From contig CM052357.1 in the NCBI GenBank assembly GCA_028551475.1, positions 8,417,931-8,481,930 of the forward strand: 64,000 nt of DNA. Direction: 5' to 3'. How positions within the stretch are numbered: the first letter of the stretch is position 1; each line of letters opens with the position of its first letter. Shown here piece by piece: positions 46,710-59,784 of this stretch. The stretch comes from Casuarina equisetifolia. Lineage: Eukaryota; Streptophyta; Magnoliopsida; Fagales; Casuarinaceae. The position numbers and the translations under genes were made by a program. Under the pieces are notes generated by a model. It saw nothing but the letters and a program-made list of their open reading frames with translations, searched no databases and was not told the origin of the DNA.

Positions 46710-48338
46710 TAATGGATCAATCAGTATGTTTAATATCTGTGAGTGGGAAAACCGTGTTTCCCGTCTATGCTGTCTTGCTTCATTGTAATGTTCTATGAGC
46801 ATTGTTAAACTTGTAAGTCAATTTACAACATTGAATCCATATCTTCTCTTGTCATTTCTTCATGATCACTAAACTTGCGTGTTTTGTACTTTCCTTCACT
46901 CTAGCTGTGTCATATACAGAACTGCCAATCTTGAAGTGATTTGGTGGTTGGAAATCTAGATAGCATTGCTGGGTGGATACATACTTTAAATGAAAACTAG
47001 TAAACGAGTATGAGCACGTTAGATAGGGATCAAAAAGACTACTACAAAGAACTTCCAATCTCAAGTCATCAAGATAAGAAATTGAATCAGTAGTTAACTG
47101 TGTATGATTAAACCCTGGAAATGAAGTTCAATAGATGAGGAAGTACTCTAATGTAACTCATTCCTCGAGTGAGTTCTCAGAATGCTTTTACCAAATTCCT
47201 CGAGAACTAATTCCTTAATCAATCACCCACCATGTTCTTTCACTTATGTTCTGTTCTCATTCAAGTTCGGGCATGAAGTTCAAATTTCACTAAGGATGTT
47301 GTCGTTTGGGGCCTAAATGGTGACTACTTGTCTTGTTTCTTTCAGCTTTTATGTGGACTGTCATGAGCTTTCTATGCTCTGTTACATCATGTAGTGCCCA
47401 TCAAGTTTATTCTATATGAAAGAACTGATTGAAAAAATTTAGATTAGATTGAGAAGTGATGTGATTCTTTGCTTAAATTGCTTGTAATTCAGATAATCTC
47501 ACAGAAAGAGTAGATGCAGAATTACATGCACCAGTAGTTTAGGGTTTGTGATGTTGTTTGAGTTACATATAATTTGCACAGAAACTTGCTCCTGATCTGG
47601 ATTTCTTCTGTTCGGAGTGCTTATGTGAAATTAATTTAACCTAGTCCTATCGTTGCTATTCGAGGATTTGGAATATATCTATCCTGAGTACATCAGTTCT
47701 ATATATATCTTCTTTGCTATGTTATCCAAGTTACATATCATTCACACAAAAAATTGCATGCGTTTGAATCTCTTTGGTCAGTTTGATTGTGTGAAATTGA
47801 TCCAAATGCTTCCATGGCAGCTATGATTTCACGCATTACTTGTAGGGAAGAACCTTATGAAGATCCCAATCGAATTTTTCTTGAAGAGATTTAAACATCT
47901 ACATTTATAGTTTTAAAGTGTTGGGTTCTCTTGGTTTGCCCTGGTAGGATTCAAAATTTTCATCTTATTCATATTACCAATTTGTTTATGCCACCTTCGT
48001 GGTAATTGAAGATGAATTAATAAGGGGAGTCTCTGCTGCTGACATGATGAATTGACTCTATTACAGTTTGCAGAAACATTTAGTTATACTGTTACCAATT
48101 TGGGAAATCTCATGATTCAGGGGATTCTCTGGCTCTCCAGCTCACCTCCTATTTCCCCAACATAGAACTATTAATGTCTGTTAGTTATTATACCAAGTGA
48201 TATTGGCTCCTGTTCCCTGTTTCATTGTTGCTGTTCATATTGTTGACGTCCACCGTTCGGTAGAGATTGCTGGGTATCTGTCTTTCTTAGGTAGATACAC
48301 TGTTTGAGGTACTGTACTTCTAAATCTACGCAACTAGT
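46710..48338. other. Intergenic, nothing recognised
   Basis: It contains the 3' UTR of the upstream gene and unremarkable AT-rich sequence. Confidence 0.4.
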
Positions 48339-49125
48339 TTAGATTTGGTGGCTCAATTTAATGTCACAATCAAGGGATCCAACGCACAAGGAGGTGGCCT
48401 TTTGTACTCCCGCATATGGTTTTTGTTTAAACTGTGAATATGGGATAGAAAAGTTTGTACTGCCAAATGCCCAGGAAAGACCATATGCAAGAATATCTAC
48501 TATTTCTTCTATTAACCTTTTCAACTTTGCCCTGTTTTCGTCTGTTGATCCTGGCAGCATCTATTTCCCCATTGTTTGAAGAGCTGTTGAAGAGTTTGTA
48601 CTAAAATTTTCAGTTCGTCAATAGAAGTCCAACTAAGAGCTTTCAACTGGATTAGTCTAATACACCTTGATTGATCATCGTCAGGGCTGAATGAATCAGA
48701 AGTCTTTCGTTTTGGGTGTGGGCACCAGAGAGGTTTTGGCCGCATATGATAATTTATCAGGATGGACCTACGAAGACGGTACCAGTGTCCAGGCAACATT
48801 TATTTCTTCTGGCTACCTAATTGCTCCGAATTGGAAATAAAATCTTCACCAGATCAGCTTTCTATTTCTGGCAAAGGGCCTGCTTCCTCCATAATTTCAG
48901 AAATAACTGTAGGCCACAAGTCTTCTATTAATCCGTTTAAATTTGGGAGACATAACCTGAAAAAAGGTCAGGCGTTTGTCCTTTTTTTTTTTTCTTTCGA
49001 GGATAAAGGAATCCAACCATCTTTCTTAGGTAATCTTCCTCGAACTTGATTCCACAGGGAGCATCCTTCATGCTTATGCCCAGGTTCCGCAACTGTAAAT
49101 TGACATCTCACCCGCCGCATCTTCG
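48339..49125 (-). pseudogene. Unidentified pseudogene, minus strand
   Basis: Several open stretches follow each other on the minus strand as if pieces of one protein: a part with LRNLGISMKDAPCGIKFEED and LRKMVGFLYPRK (about 49,015-49,110); then, after a splice-like tttcag, LIEDLWPTVISEIMEEAG (about 48,895-48,960); then SIDELKILVQTLQQLFKQWG (about 48,570-48,640) and, one frame over, ENRAKLKRLIEEIVDILAYG (about 48,470-48,540). Stops and a frame change interrupt them. The composition is protein-like, but I do not recognise the family. It could instead be a badly resolved real gene. Confidence 0.4.
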
Positions 49126-49199
49126 AGCCCCAAACAGATTTACTTCCCTATTTCAGAGCAATTATATCGTTGGGTTGCATGGGCTTTGATGGAAAAGAA

Positions 49200-51218
49200 G
49201 AGGAAGAAGTTCCTTAGCCTCTTACCAAACTCTCCTAAATGCTTCCATAAAGCCTATTCATGGCCGCTAATCTTTTGGCATCAATCTTTCTCATACTAAT
49301 TGGGATCATTAAGACGAACCTAACTTTTTCATTCATTTATACTTGTTAACTTTATTAGCTCTGTCTAACGATTAATTACATTTCACTTCAAGCCTAAGCA
49401 ACTGAGCTTCTTAGAACCAGAGCGCGAGCTGGCTCCTGGGATGGTCCATGATCATTAAAATGATGTGTACGAGAAGCAGAACATTTACAGAGTTATTTAC
49501 AGCAAAATAAGGCTGTAATCATAGGCCATGGGCTCTAGCTTAGTGATGCAAATTCTGGTTGTGCTGTGCGCTCTCACTGTTCGAGAGAAAGCCCACCGGA
49601 TGGCCGTTAAAAACATCGCACCCGCATTAATTTCAGCGTCTGCATGGGTCTCAGGCCGCAGAATTAGGGATCAGAACCCGCAACATCCGGACAGACACAA
49701 ATCTTCATGAAAGCTGGACGAGAACAAAGAAAATCCCGCCAAAAAGATTTGAGCGTACAGTTACGTTAGACATGTTTGGGACACGTGAAGAATGTAATAT
49801 CGTGAGAATGAACAGCCATCCGAAGCATAAATATTTTGGTGCCAGTAACTTTGATGGATCGCTCAGAAAAGAATACAACTTGGTTTTGAAGATGGGTCGG
49901 CTTTAAAACCCCCTCTTAAGTGCCTCTGCGGATTCACGTCCCCAAAAGAAAGCAAACCAGGGGGAAAATAGGAAAAAATACAATAAAAATAAAAAAGGGA
50001 AATGGTTTAGAACAGAGGAAACATGAATGTCCTTTATAGCAAGCATTTGAGTTGCCCGAGAGGCTCTTGGTGGGGTTTGGTTGGCACAGGACGTGGATCG
50101 TTCAATGAAGTTTGGCTGCTTCCCTGCTCTGCAAAAGCAACCAAATCAAGAGGAACAGAACTTGCCCCCTTCCACCTCTCTCTCCATATTCAGAGGCTAA
50201 TCTGTAGGCATGCAACTAAATGCTTTGCATGCATTTAAACCGGGGGAAGGTTGAGAATTGAATTCTAGTTTTACGAATAGAGGATAAAAAATAATATCAT
50301 ACACCGCTTGGTTGATGGCATGTAAATTCTCTATAAATGCTAGAACCGTGATCCGACGAGCTTGATTCCTTTTGACTTCTTTAATAGCCTGCTCTAGCGT
50401 ACTTAGATAAGATCCCATTTATGATTACTGTTATCACTTCAAGGCTGCGTTTCGTCTGTATGTCGATATTTCTCTGTATGCTATTAACTCTCTTGCGGCT
50501 GTGACACTGTTTTTCGCCCATAAAGTTCGGATTTTGCCTCAATTTTATCCACTTTCTTTCTCTTGTAAGCAAATTTCCAACTTGTTTTTGGACGGTAAAG
50601 TGTGTAAACATGGATAGGATCATTCAAAAAGATAGTACGGGGGATTATTTAGATCATTTATTAGCAGATAAAAGTCAGAAACCAAACCCTGTCGATCGAA
50701 AGTACTTAATACTGTGTAATTAACACCAAGTACCATTTTTCCACATTGCTTAGCGAAAACATCGATTATAGAAAGAATCTCATTGAAGGCCACGAATTAA
50801 AAAGCTACAATGTTGTTGCAGACCCTAGTGTGTCTCGTTCATTAGTTTTCGAAACAGCTCCTAGGTCGGAGGTTCCTTTCATTTACCAAACGGCTCATTT
50901 CATTCTATACATCTCCTTAAGAATAAAGTGCGATCAACTCCTCTTTGCTCTGCCTTATAGTAAAGAGTCACCTTCATCTTAGTCCAGGGTTGAATTCTGA
51001 TCCAGGTTTCGTACTTCCTAAACATATCATTAAAGACTTGTGAGCAAAAATGAAGGAGAGAAAGCACCCACCTGTCCAGCATTTATGGCCCTAGTTTTCT
51101 TCTTGCAATTGAAGGAAAAAGGGTTTCCTTGAACATAGGGGTTTAGACTTTATGGTTTAGAGTTTAGGATTTAAGACTCAATCATTTTGTTTTAAAGAAA
51201 GAAGGAAGAGAGAAAGAT
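49200..51218. other. Intergenic, nothing recognised
   Basis: Only short ORFs without features occur here. Confidence 0.4.
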
Positions 51219-53293
51219 GTTAGGATTGGTCAAATAATTAAATTAAAAGATATGGTTGTCATTATAATTAAAGGTCTTCTAGATGTAGTGGATTTCCTAA
51301 TAGTATTTGGTTAGGATTTTTATCATCTTGTGATAGTAGGTTTTTCTAGTCGTATTCAACTAGAATTCCTTTAAGATTTCTCTATAAATAAGGAAAGTAT
51401 AAAAAAACTTAATGGACGAGTTGAGAAAGTCTCCATGGGAGGCTAATTATTGGATAGGACCTTTTTTGTGGATTCTAGTTGATGAGAAAATTCATGAGAT
51501 ACTAATTTGAGAAAAGAAAAAGTATGAGAAAAGACTAGAAAATATGTATAACATTATAATGTTTCGAACTTCTTAAATTTGTTGAATTTAAGTTGAATTT
51601 CCTTAACAAGTGTTGCAGTGAGTATGGACCATGGAAGATCAGGATCATTAATGACAAATCGAACATGGTGAATGCAACTGAAAAGGCATATAGATGTTTT
51701 AAGGTGAGAATTTCTCTTTCCCTAAATTCAATTTGATTATAGATAATATTGATATAGATCAACTAGAATATATAATGTTGGAGTGGTGGATCAAGATTTG
51801 CAAAGTGCATATATATGTCTCCTATGTCCAATTTAAGCATTTATAAGCCAAATATAAGATTTTTGTTGAAGTGCACAATGTTTTGAAGATGATTGGTATT
51901 TTTTGAGATGTCAGATTGAAGATTAGACTAATCATATTATTTGTGGTAGTTGTTGTTTTTCTTTGGCTCAAGTTATGGTGTCAAATGGCAAAAAATAAAG
52001 GAGATATTGATGTTTAAAGATGGATTGATGTTTGAAGGGAGCACTCTGTTGATGTTGTTGATGAATTGTCAATTAAGGGGAGCTTATGATGTTCCTATAT
52101 TGATGTGGTTGATTGAGTAAAATTTTAAGATTTTCAAGTTTGTCGATATCTAGGTGAGGTGTGAAAGGTTGTAATGGTTCATTCTGAAGAAGCACCAACA
52201 ATTTTAGATGGAAGATGAACTCTTCGATGATGGATTTCGAAGAAATATCTCAATTGTTGTGGAAAATCTAGAATTTTTACTTTTATTAAGGGCCTCATGG
52301 TGGATAACACATTTGAATGGAAGAAGCTCATGATGATGTGTAGATGCCTAGAGAAAAATATGGCCTAAGAGAGGTGTAACCTAAAAAGGACTATAATAGA
52401 AGTGACTAAAAAGGTATAACATGAGAGAGGTGTGATTTAAAAAGAGGCAAGGATAACTCAATTAATGAGGGTTTATTTTGAAAAGAGTTTATATGGTCTT
52501 TCTCTATCAAAAATATTGTGGTTGAAGAGAGTTTCTTCAATCTTTTTTTATCTAATGATTGTAGCTGTAAAAGTTGAAGAGAGTTTCTCTAATCTTTCTC
52601 TTTCTAAAAATTGTAGTTGTGTAGTTGATATATTGAAGAGATTTTATATACTTTTCTATGGTACAAAGGTGTTGCACTAAATTGTTCCAAGGGCGAGATT
52701 GTTATAATTGGTGGAACAACTAGGTTAAAGGATAGAGTTATCATTACAATCAATGGTCTTTATTTAATTGTTGAATCAAGAAATATCTTTTAGATATAGT
52801 GGATTCCATGATAGTATTTGATTAGGATTCTTATCATCTTATGGTAGTAGGTTTTTCTAATAGTATTCAACTAAAATTCTTTTAAGATTTCTCTATAAAT
52901 AAAGAAAGTATAGAGAAATATAATGGGTGAGTTAAAAGAGTCCCCATAGGGGACTAATGATTGGAAATGATCCATTTCATAGATTCTAGTTTATGAGAGA
53001 ATTCATGAGATACTAATTTAAAGAGAGGGAAGTATAAGAAAATATAATGAAAAGAAACTATAAGAGATGTAGGACATTATGATATTTTGAACTTCTTAAA
53101 TATAATATGTTTGGGTGTGTGTTCTCATGATTGTGTGTTTGATCTCTATGTATGTTGGATCCTATATTTCCATATTATAATTCTCATTTTTCTCATTATC
53201 AAAATGTTTATATATTTTAATATCATTAAAATATATTCCAACAAAATAAATAATGCAACTTGGTTGAATTGTCCCAACAAATGGTATCAAAGC
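51219..53293 (+). mobile_element. Decayed copia-like LTR element
   Basis: Two related LTR segments are present: a truncated one (51,219 to about 51,575) and a fuller one (52,700-53,279). Both start TGTTA, share 'tagtggatt', 'tctctataaata' (TATA-like, 51,381-51,390 and 52,892-52,900) and 'agattctagtt.atgaga'. A purine-rich tract (aagggcgagat, about 52,689-52,699) precedes the second LTR, which ends CCCAACA. TGGTATCAAAGC at 53,282-53,293 is a Met-type PBS. The internal part has no intact frame. Assignment to Ty1/copia rests on LTR and PPT style only. Confidence 0.6.
53282..53293 (+). other. Primer binding site after the second LTR
   Basis: TGGTATCAAAGC differs from the standard plant Met PBS at one position and lies 2 bp past the LTR terminus. 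A PBS here means this LTR also acted as a 5' LTR of an internal region lying further right, now deleted or unrecognisable. Confidence 0.65.
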
Positions 53294-55719
53294 AACAGGT
53301 TGGATCGCCAACAAAAAAGATGTTAGACATTGTGATATAATATTGCTTTAAATTATAACACATCTTGTCCATATAGAATTTGAAACTATCTATTCTTTGA
53401 AAAGTAAAAAGACCTTTTAATATAATATAATAGGTTCAACCATGGAAAATATATCATAAATAGGTAGGAATTGATTATGTCACCAAAGGGGCATCTCCAC
53501 TTGTTTTCATATATAATGTAGGGTAATAAACAACCTTGAACAACTGGTCATTACAAAATTGATTCAGTTCATTCATTTACGGATCCTCCATCTCAAATCG
53601 TGACATCTCTCAATCTTTTGCATGTTTCACCCATGATGCATAATCTTTTTTTGTTCGGTCAAATTGGAAACCAAGAGAGCCTACAGATTTTGGCCATGGA
53701 TTACGTATTCCTTATGCAACCATTTCCAAGTGGTCAAGTTGTATGCATCCATCTCCAATGTGCATGCATTATTACGATCACCATCCCGTTTATTCCTCCT
53801 TAAGCCAGGGAGGTGGACTTGTCATGAAAGTACGAACCATGATTTTATATATAATGGAAGCCGCTATTTAAAGCGTTGATAGGCGATCTTTATTACAACG
53901 ATACAATGTCCATATTAAAATCGTGGTTCATGAACTCCAAAGAGGAAGATATTAATTGAAAATGATACGAATAAACAAGGCTTTACAAGTGATCTGATCC
54001 TTCAATCTATCTCCTTTTTGGCTAACTTCAAGCTTTCCACTTCTCTGACAGAATTTGTTGACTAAAAATAATCTTTTATTTCCCAGTTCAAAAACCACCA
54101 AACTCCTCCGTCATGTGGTAGATCATTTACGGTCCAAGTTGTGCTATAAATGTAGAATTAATTGGACCATTAAACTAAGAGTTGCTAGAAATGATGATGC
54201 ATGATGGGAATTTTCTATTTTCCAGGTCCAACATTGACTTCTTAGAAATTATTATTTGCCCTTAACAGACAAATATCATTGATTGCCTCTCCCTTTATTG
54301 CGCAGCTTCCTTCTCAGCTGAAGATTAGGAGAGCAGCTTTCCAACCCTTTCTCGTGACAATTTTAGTGGCGTAACATAAGCTCCCACCTTTAAAGTTTAC
54401 CCTTAATTGCTGCGTTATAAACTTTTAGAAATCATTGTAGAATCACGCAACACACGCTGCTGGTTTACTTCCTGACCGAGAGTAAAGAAAGAAGAGCCAC
54501 AAGATTTTGACCCCATTGTTATATAGGATTATGTTTAAAAGTTGAGTGGTGCATTTCAAAGTTAGCTTGGTTGTGGGTGATTATCTTACAACTTTAATAT
54601 ATAAACCCGTTATCATCTGCTTGTTTAGATGTCTTTTTCTTAATAACTACTTTTTAAGAAAAAGTTTGATCATTATATTATTGTATCATAGTTCATATTC
54701 AAGTACAAAATAATTCTTTATGATCTCCATCATGTCGTCTTATTCTATCACTTATAAATCTACTCACACACAGGATATTAAAATAACAATTATCTTACAT
54801 CGTCGATGTTTTGATACTATCTTCTCCTTATATATCAAAAACCTCATTTTCTTGATAATTGATTTAAAAAGAAAGCCTAACACGTCTATGATCTTGGGTC
54901 GAGTTCTTGGACCTGACAATGGAGGCAATATTCACCTTGCGTTGGACATCTCCTTGTCCGCCATCTCCATTATGAATTAAGCAATTATAATACTCGCACC
55001 GACTAGCACGCAGAGTGGACTGATCTAGAAAGTCAAAACCTGATCGTTGCCTTGCTATGATATTGACTTCCAACGCATGACATCTGCTAGAGATTCGTAA
55101 CTTCTTGATGACAAAGGTGTCTCATTTTGGCCAAAAAAAAATTGAAGATTGAGGTCTGAAAAAATGTTATTCTCGTAGAAGATTCAGAAAAACATTTTTT
55201 ATTTTTCAGAAAGACATGGTCAAAACTATATTAAAATAAAAGACTAAGGGTCCAAGAAACTGAAAACAAAATCAGATTATTTCAAAGTTTTACATAACCA
55301 TGTTTCTTGTGATAGGCAAAATGAAGGTTTAGTTACCAAAAAAACTGTTAGTAGTACGAATAAAATAGTGTGAGAAGAGGGCATTAAAGCTAATTAACAC
55401 TACCCGTAGTGTAGCCAAAATTAGTTGCCAGTTTCAAGCCAACTCTAAAAGCATCGTCCGAAATGAATACCCATTATAATCTCGCGCCAGCTCTCACCAG
55501 AAGACCTCTTATTGGGAAGGTGCACCGCCTCCACAGAGCTGCCTGCCTTCAATGTTAAAATTTGTTAGCCGAAAGAAAATCTGTCGAAGATTTTATGATT
55601 CTTGATCAATACCTTTTTTATTATTACTATTGCTCAATTGTTAGTTTGATTGTTAGAGGGCTGAAACTTAACAATGGAAAGCTAGGTGAACTGTAACGAA
55701 GAGAAATGATAGTTGAAAC
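53294..55719. other. Intergenic, nothing recognised
   Basis: AT-rich with short ORFs only. The left part may include eroded internal sequence of the LTR element. Confidence 0.4.
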
Positions 55720-57098
55720 AGTGCTCTGAATTTCAGACTGGCTGAAGGCAACCAAGCACAGTGGAGAAAGGAGACAAAACACAAGCGTGAATGGAGACAA
55801 CCGAATAACACAAAAGAATTGCATTAAATTGTCCCCCCTATATTGGGGATGTACTGTAATAGAGTAAAAAGGCAAAAAGTAGAAATGTATATTGTACGTC
55901 TAACGCGCGTAGACTAATTTACAATAAACCAAAGAAAAAACCAAGAGGTAATAAGCATTAAAGGCCAGATAAAATTATGCTAAATCAAAGATACCAACAC
56001 ACTCCATTGAGATAAAGATTTGCACAAGTCAAATATTTTGCATTTGGACAACTAGTATTGAAATTATCAACTAAAAAGGCCTTCATGAAGATGTTCACAT
56101 GCCAATCTTAAGTCCATATTTAATGAAGCAAAATCAATCCATCTAATATAATCAATCCCTATGTTCTTAGTTTGCTCTTGAAAAATGAGATTAGCTGCAT
56201 GTGCATGACTATCTCGTTGTCACAACACATGGTTATAGATAGGTAGATATCCAGACCAAGATCTCTAACAATCCAGTTATTTAAATAATCTTGTACAACG
56301 TGAAGGTCATGGCTTGGTATTTGGAAGATCAAGAAAAGTATAATGCTTCTTGGTCTGCTGTGATATTACATAATCATTGAGATTTTTGTAATATCCTATA
56401 GTCAATTGTTGGCACATGGGGCGCAAACCCCAACTTGAATTGCCAGAACCTTTCAACCCCAAATCAAATGAAGAAGGCAATAAGAAGCCTAAACTTAGAC
56501 AACTCTTGGCATATCTCAAGACCTTTAAGTTGCCTCCATGTTGGAGCATTTCGGTATATACACAAACTAACTAAGGACTTGAACAAAATAATAAACGTTT
56601 GGTGGTTGTTAAGTATATCAACCTACCTACCAATTTTTGATAAGGATTGAGATCATTTGGTAGTAGATTATGTTATTTACTCTCAACATTTCCGTCAAAC
56701 TCCACAAGTGTCATATTCTTATTTTGATTCATTGGAACTATAGTGGGTTTTCATCCAAACAAACCCACATAAAAAATCAATTTGAATACGTACCTACATT
56801 GATTAGGATAAATCCAATCTTAAGAGTATATAATCTCAATACCAAAAAAGAATGAAACCAATAAAGCACAATGGAAAAATGAGAAAAAAAAATGAGAATG
56901 GAGATGCTCGAAGGTAAAAATAACATATAATGTCCACTTATATTGGGGCTGTGCAGCAAAATACTAAAAAGGCAAAAGGTAAAAATGTATACTATACATC
57001 TAACGTGTGTAAACTCATATACGAGAAACCAAAAAAAATACCAAAGGATAATAAGCATTAAGGACCGGATAAAATGGTGCTCATCATTACTGTCAACA
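55720..57098 (-). mobile_element. Collapsed Ty1/copia element
   Basis: Two similar segments, 55,720-55,999 and about 56,820-57,098, flank about 800 bp. They share 'aaggcaaaa.gta.aaatgtat', 'aataagcatta' and 'ccattc...tgtgctt', and on the minus strand both start TGTTG (TGTTGGTAT at 55,999; TGTTGACA at 57,098). Between them, on the minus strand, is a copia RNase H remnant: LKVLRYAKSCLSLGF and GYYKNLNDYVISQQTKKHY (56,307-56,549), CDNE (about 56,213-56,225) and VNIFMKAFL plus LNGVCW near 56,000. The position of RNase H just before the 3' LTR is as expected; gag, integrase and RT are deleted. Confidence 0.6.
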
Positions 57099-59310
57099 GG
57101 ACTCCAGTTCCATTGCTTCTTCTCAGTTCAATGATCCCAAGAATTTGAACGGAAGGTGACATATTTTTATGGGTATTGATGGGTGATATAAGTACGTAGT
57201 TATCCAAGGTTGACCTAAAATATCATGTAAAATAATGAAGGAGCTCTGCATAGTTTTCGCCATTAATGGCGCTCATAAAAGCCCAGCTCAATACCCATTA
57301 ACTGAAAGCTGCTTAATATCTATTATAATACCAAATGAGCTGTTGCTCATTAATCAAAATCTACTGATAACAAGCACTACTTGGTTAGTAGGAAACTGAT
57401 CCCATCAGGGGCGGGTTTTCCCTTCTAGAAGATATAATGCCTGTTTTATATTGCCAGATCCTTTGCAAACAAATAAAGTTCACTCAAAATGTTTGTTTCC
57501 AAGTGATTTTTACCAGGCTAGCCAACATATCTTTAAAAAATAACGCTCACTAGTTGCATAACAAGAACAATGCTGCATTTGACAAAATACCACTTCATTA
57601 TCAAAAAAGACTTCCAAATTAGTCTGCCAATGGCAAATTTTAATTAGATATCCAAGGAGTATTGTACTAGATTTGGCTTCCTGAAAAAGCAAACCAAGCC
57701 AATTAATGGGGATGATGAAGTTGAAGTCGACATCTTACAAACAGAATTGAATAGTACAGATGAATTTCATCAGCTATTTCTTTTTTTTTTTTTTTTTAAT
57801 GCTTCAAACAAAGTGCAGTAGATAGAACAAGTTTATATATGTCAAATCAAGTCTATGAAACGACGTGGACTCAAATAGTTCACAGGTCTTAACGTGACAA
57901 GATGTTTGATTCTCGAGAAACTAAGCTGCCTGTAAATTATCAGCTGCAACCCATTATTAAAACGATGATGAATGTTCGATGAGTCTTTTCAACGTCTCGC
58001 GACCGAGGGTTTCTAAACCAGAAACATACCTTAATGAGCTTTCTCACCTCGCTACAGTACTACTCTATCTTCTGCATTGAAAGGTCATCTCTTCTAACGC
58101 GCTTTTTTATCTGCTTTTGTGACATTTAGAAGGTGTGCATTCTCTACATATTGTTCATTAATTTGTAAATAGATTGAAGTGTGGCTGTTTAAACTGGTAG
58201 ACTATAAGGGAATAGACGACACTCAGTACAACGAAGTGTTATACTACCTGACTATGGTTGTACAGGATAATCAAGCGGCTTCTGCTTGACTTTTCAGTAA
58301 TTCATGGCCTCTTTACTTATCTCTCTGTTCACAATTCAAAAGCCAGCTGGAGGGGGCAGGTCGCTTCATTTGTAATCCCTCCTCCATTAGTCAATGACAA
58401 TCCAACGGTACAGGAGTTCGTTCCACAACTGCCATTTCAGAGGAAAAACTGATATGGAAGCTTTCGAGTTAAAGGTGCAAGGGAGGGACTGATGTGTTGT
58501 CAATATGAAGTGGTGTTAGTCTGGTCTTAAACATGTAAAAGAGAGGCCACCCCTAAAGTAAATCAATAAATGGCTTAGGAAAAAGCAAATAAATCACTGT
58601 TAATTCTGTGTCAGGCCGTCATTTTATAAGCAAATAAACGTGGAGGAAGTACTGATTACAATCAATTCTGACAACACAATGAAGTTAATGATTTAAATAC
58701 ATTGTGTTAATGATTTAAATGACTTACATACAAAGAACACTCCAAAAATAACTAAGCTATAAGTTTAAGGATGTTTAAGAAATTCAAACAATTATTGAAC
58801 TTGAAAATATAATTTGCTTTCTTTTTTTTTAAAAAAAAATATTATTATTGCATGGTATTGCCACTATTTTTTAGGAACTTTTGAGCACAAAATCCTTTGG
58901 TTGCGTTGGATATCAACTGCATATTTGGCTGTTAGACCTCATTGAATTTTTCTGTGTACTTGTTAATTCTTGGGTTTTAAATGCTATCTTTTTAGGTTCA
59001 GTCATTATAGCTATTAGTAATCCTCAAATGATTCCTCCTAACAGTCAGAATATAGGCGAGGTTGGGTAATCTGATATAGATTTAGCTTTAAAAGCAGTTG
59101 GTTTTTTGAGCTGTACACTATTGCCTCTCACAAGACTCAAAGCCCCGAGTAGCCAAAGCAATGAATGAAGGAAAGCCCCGCTGCAACTTGTAATTGTCAT
59201 ATTTACTGCAATTTCCCTCTTCCTACATGCATCATGGGATTTTTTCCGGCCATTAATACATTTCCTGGCCTAAATTTACACTCTTCTTCCACCCGGCACT
59301 TAAATTCAAT
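57099..59310. other. Intergenic, nothing recognised
   Basis: Contains a T run at 57,780-57,798 and an A/T-rich run at 58,822-58,850. The ORF at 58,881-59,069 has hydrophobic segments, but no support as a gene. Confidence 0.4.
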
Positions 59311-59336
59311 TCTCTCTCTCTCTCTCTCTCTCTCTC
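59311..59336. repeat. (TC)13 microsatellite in the GIR1-like promoter
   Basis: A perfect TC run of 26 bp lies about 60 bp upstream of the TATA box. CT-rich tracts are common near plant core promoters. Confidence 0.9.
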
Positions 59337-59395
59337 ACCCACAATTAAATTAAGCTTTAAAGATAACCCATCGCTCTCCCCCCTCGTTTCCCTTG

Positions 59396-59402
59396 TATAT
59401 AA
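59396..59402 (+). promoter_or_regulatory. TATA box of the GIR1-like gene
   Basis: TATATAA in the context ttgTATATAAgg, about 390 bp upstream of the start codon. The long gap fits a leader with an intron: likely donor AAG|gtatgc at 59,599/59,600 and acceptor ttcag at 59,739. Confidence 0.6.
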
Positions 59403-59784
59403 GGAGGCCTAGAGGTCCATCCCCACCTCCACAAGACCAAGTTGACGGTGCCGTAGCTAGTCATAGATTACTGTAACGATCTCCGTCCAACCATTCGGGC
59501 TATCTCTTTTCCTCTCCATATCAATCTATCCTCACCCTTCGCTGAGACTGGCGGAGCCCCTCGGTTAGCATAACGTTCCTTAGGGTCCCCAACTTTAAGG
59601 TATGCTACGTTACCTCTTCCTGCAACAACCCCATGTCCTTTCAATTTCATTGTGATGCTCCGTAATACCAAAAGCTTGTTTGATGCAATCACAAGTCGCT
59701 TTTTCACTGAATCGGCTTCTTTCTTTTTGGTGATTTCAGGCAGGCCGAGACCGAGACATATCTGGCACGAAGTAAACGCGAAAG

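Noticed and set aside
58881..59069. Hydrophobic 62-codon ORF
   Set aside because: No conserved motif, no promoter or splice context; probably chance.
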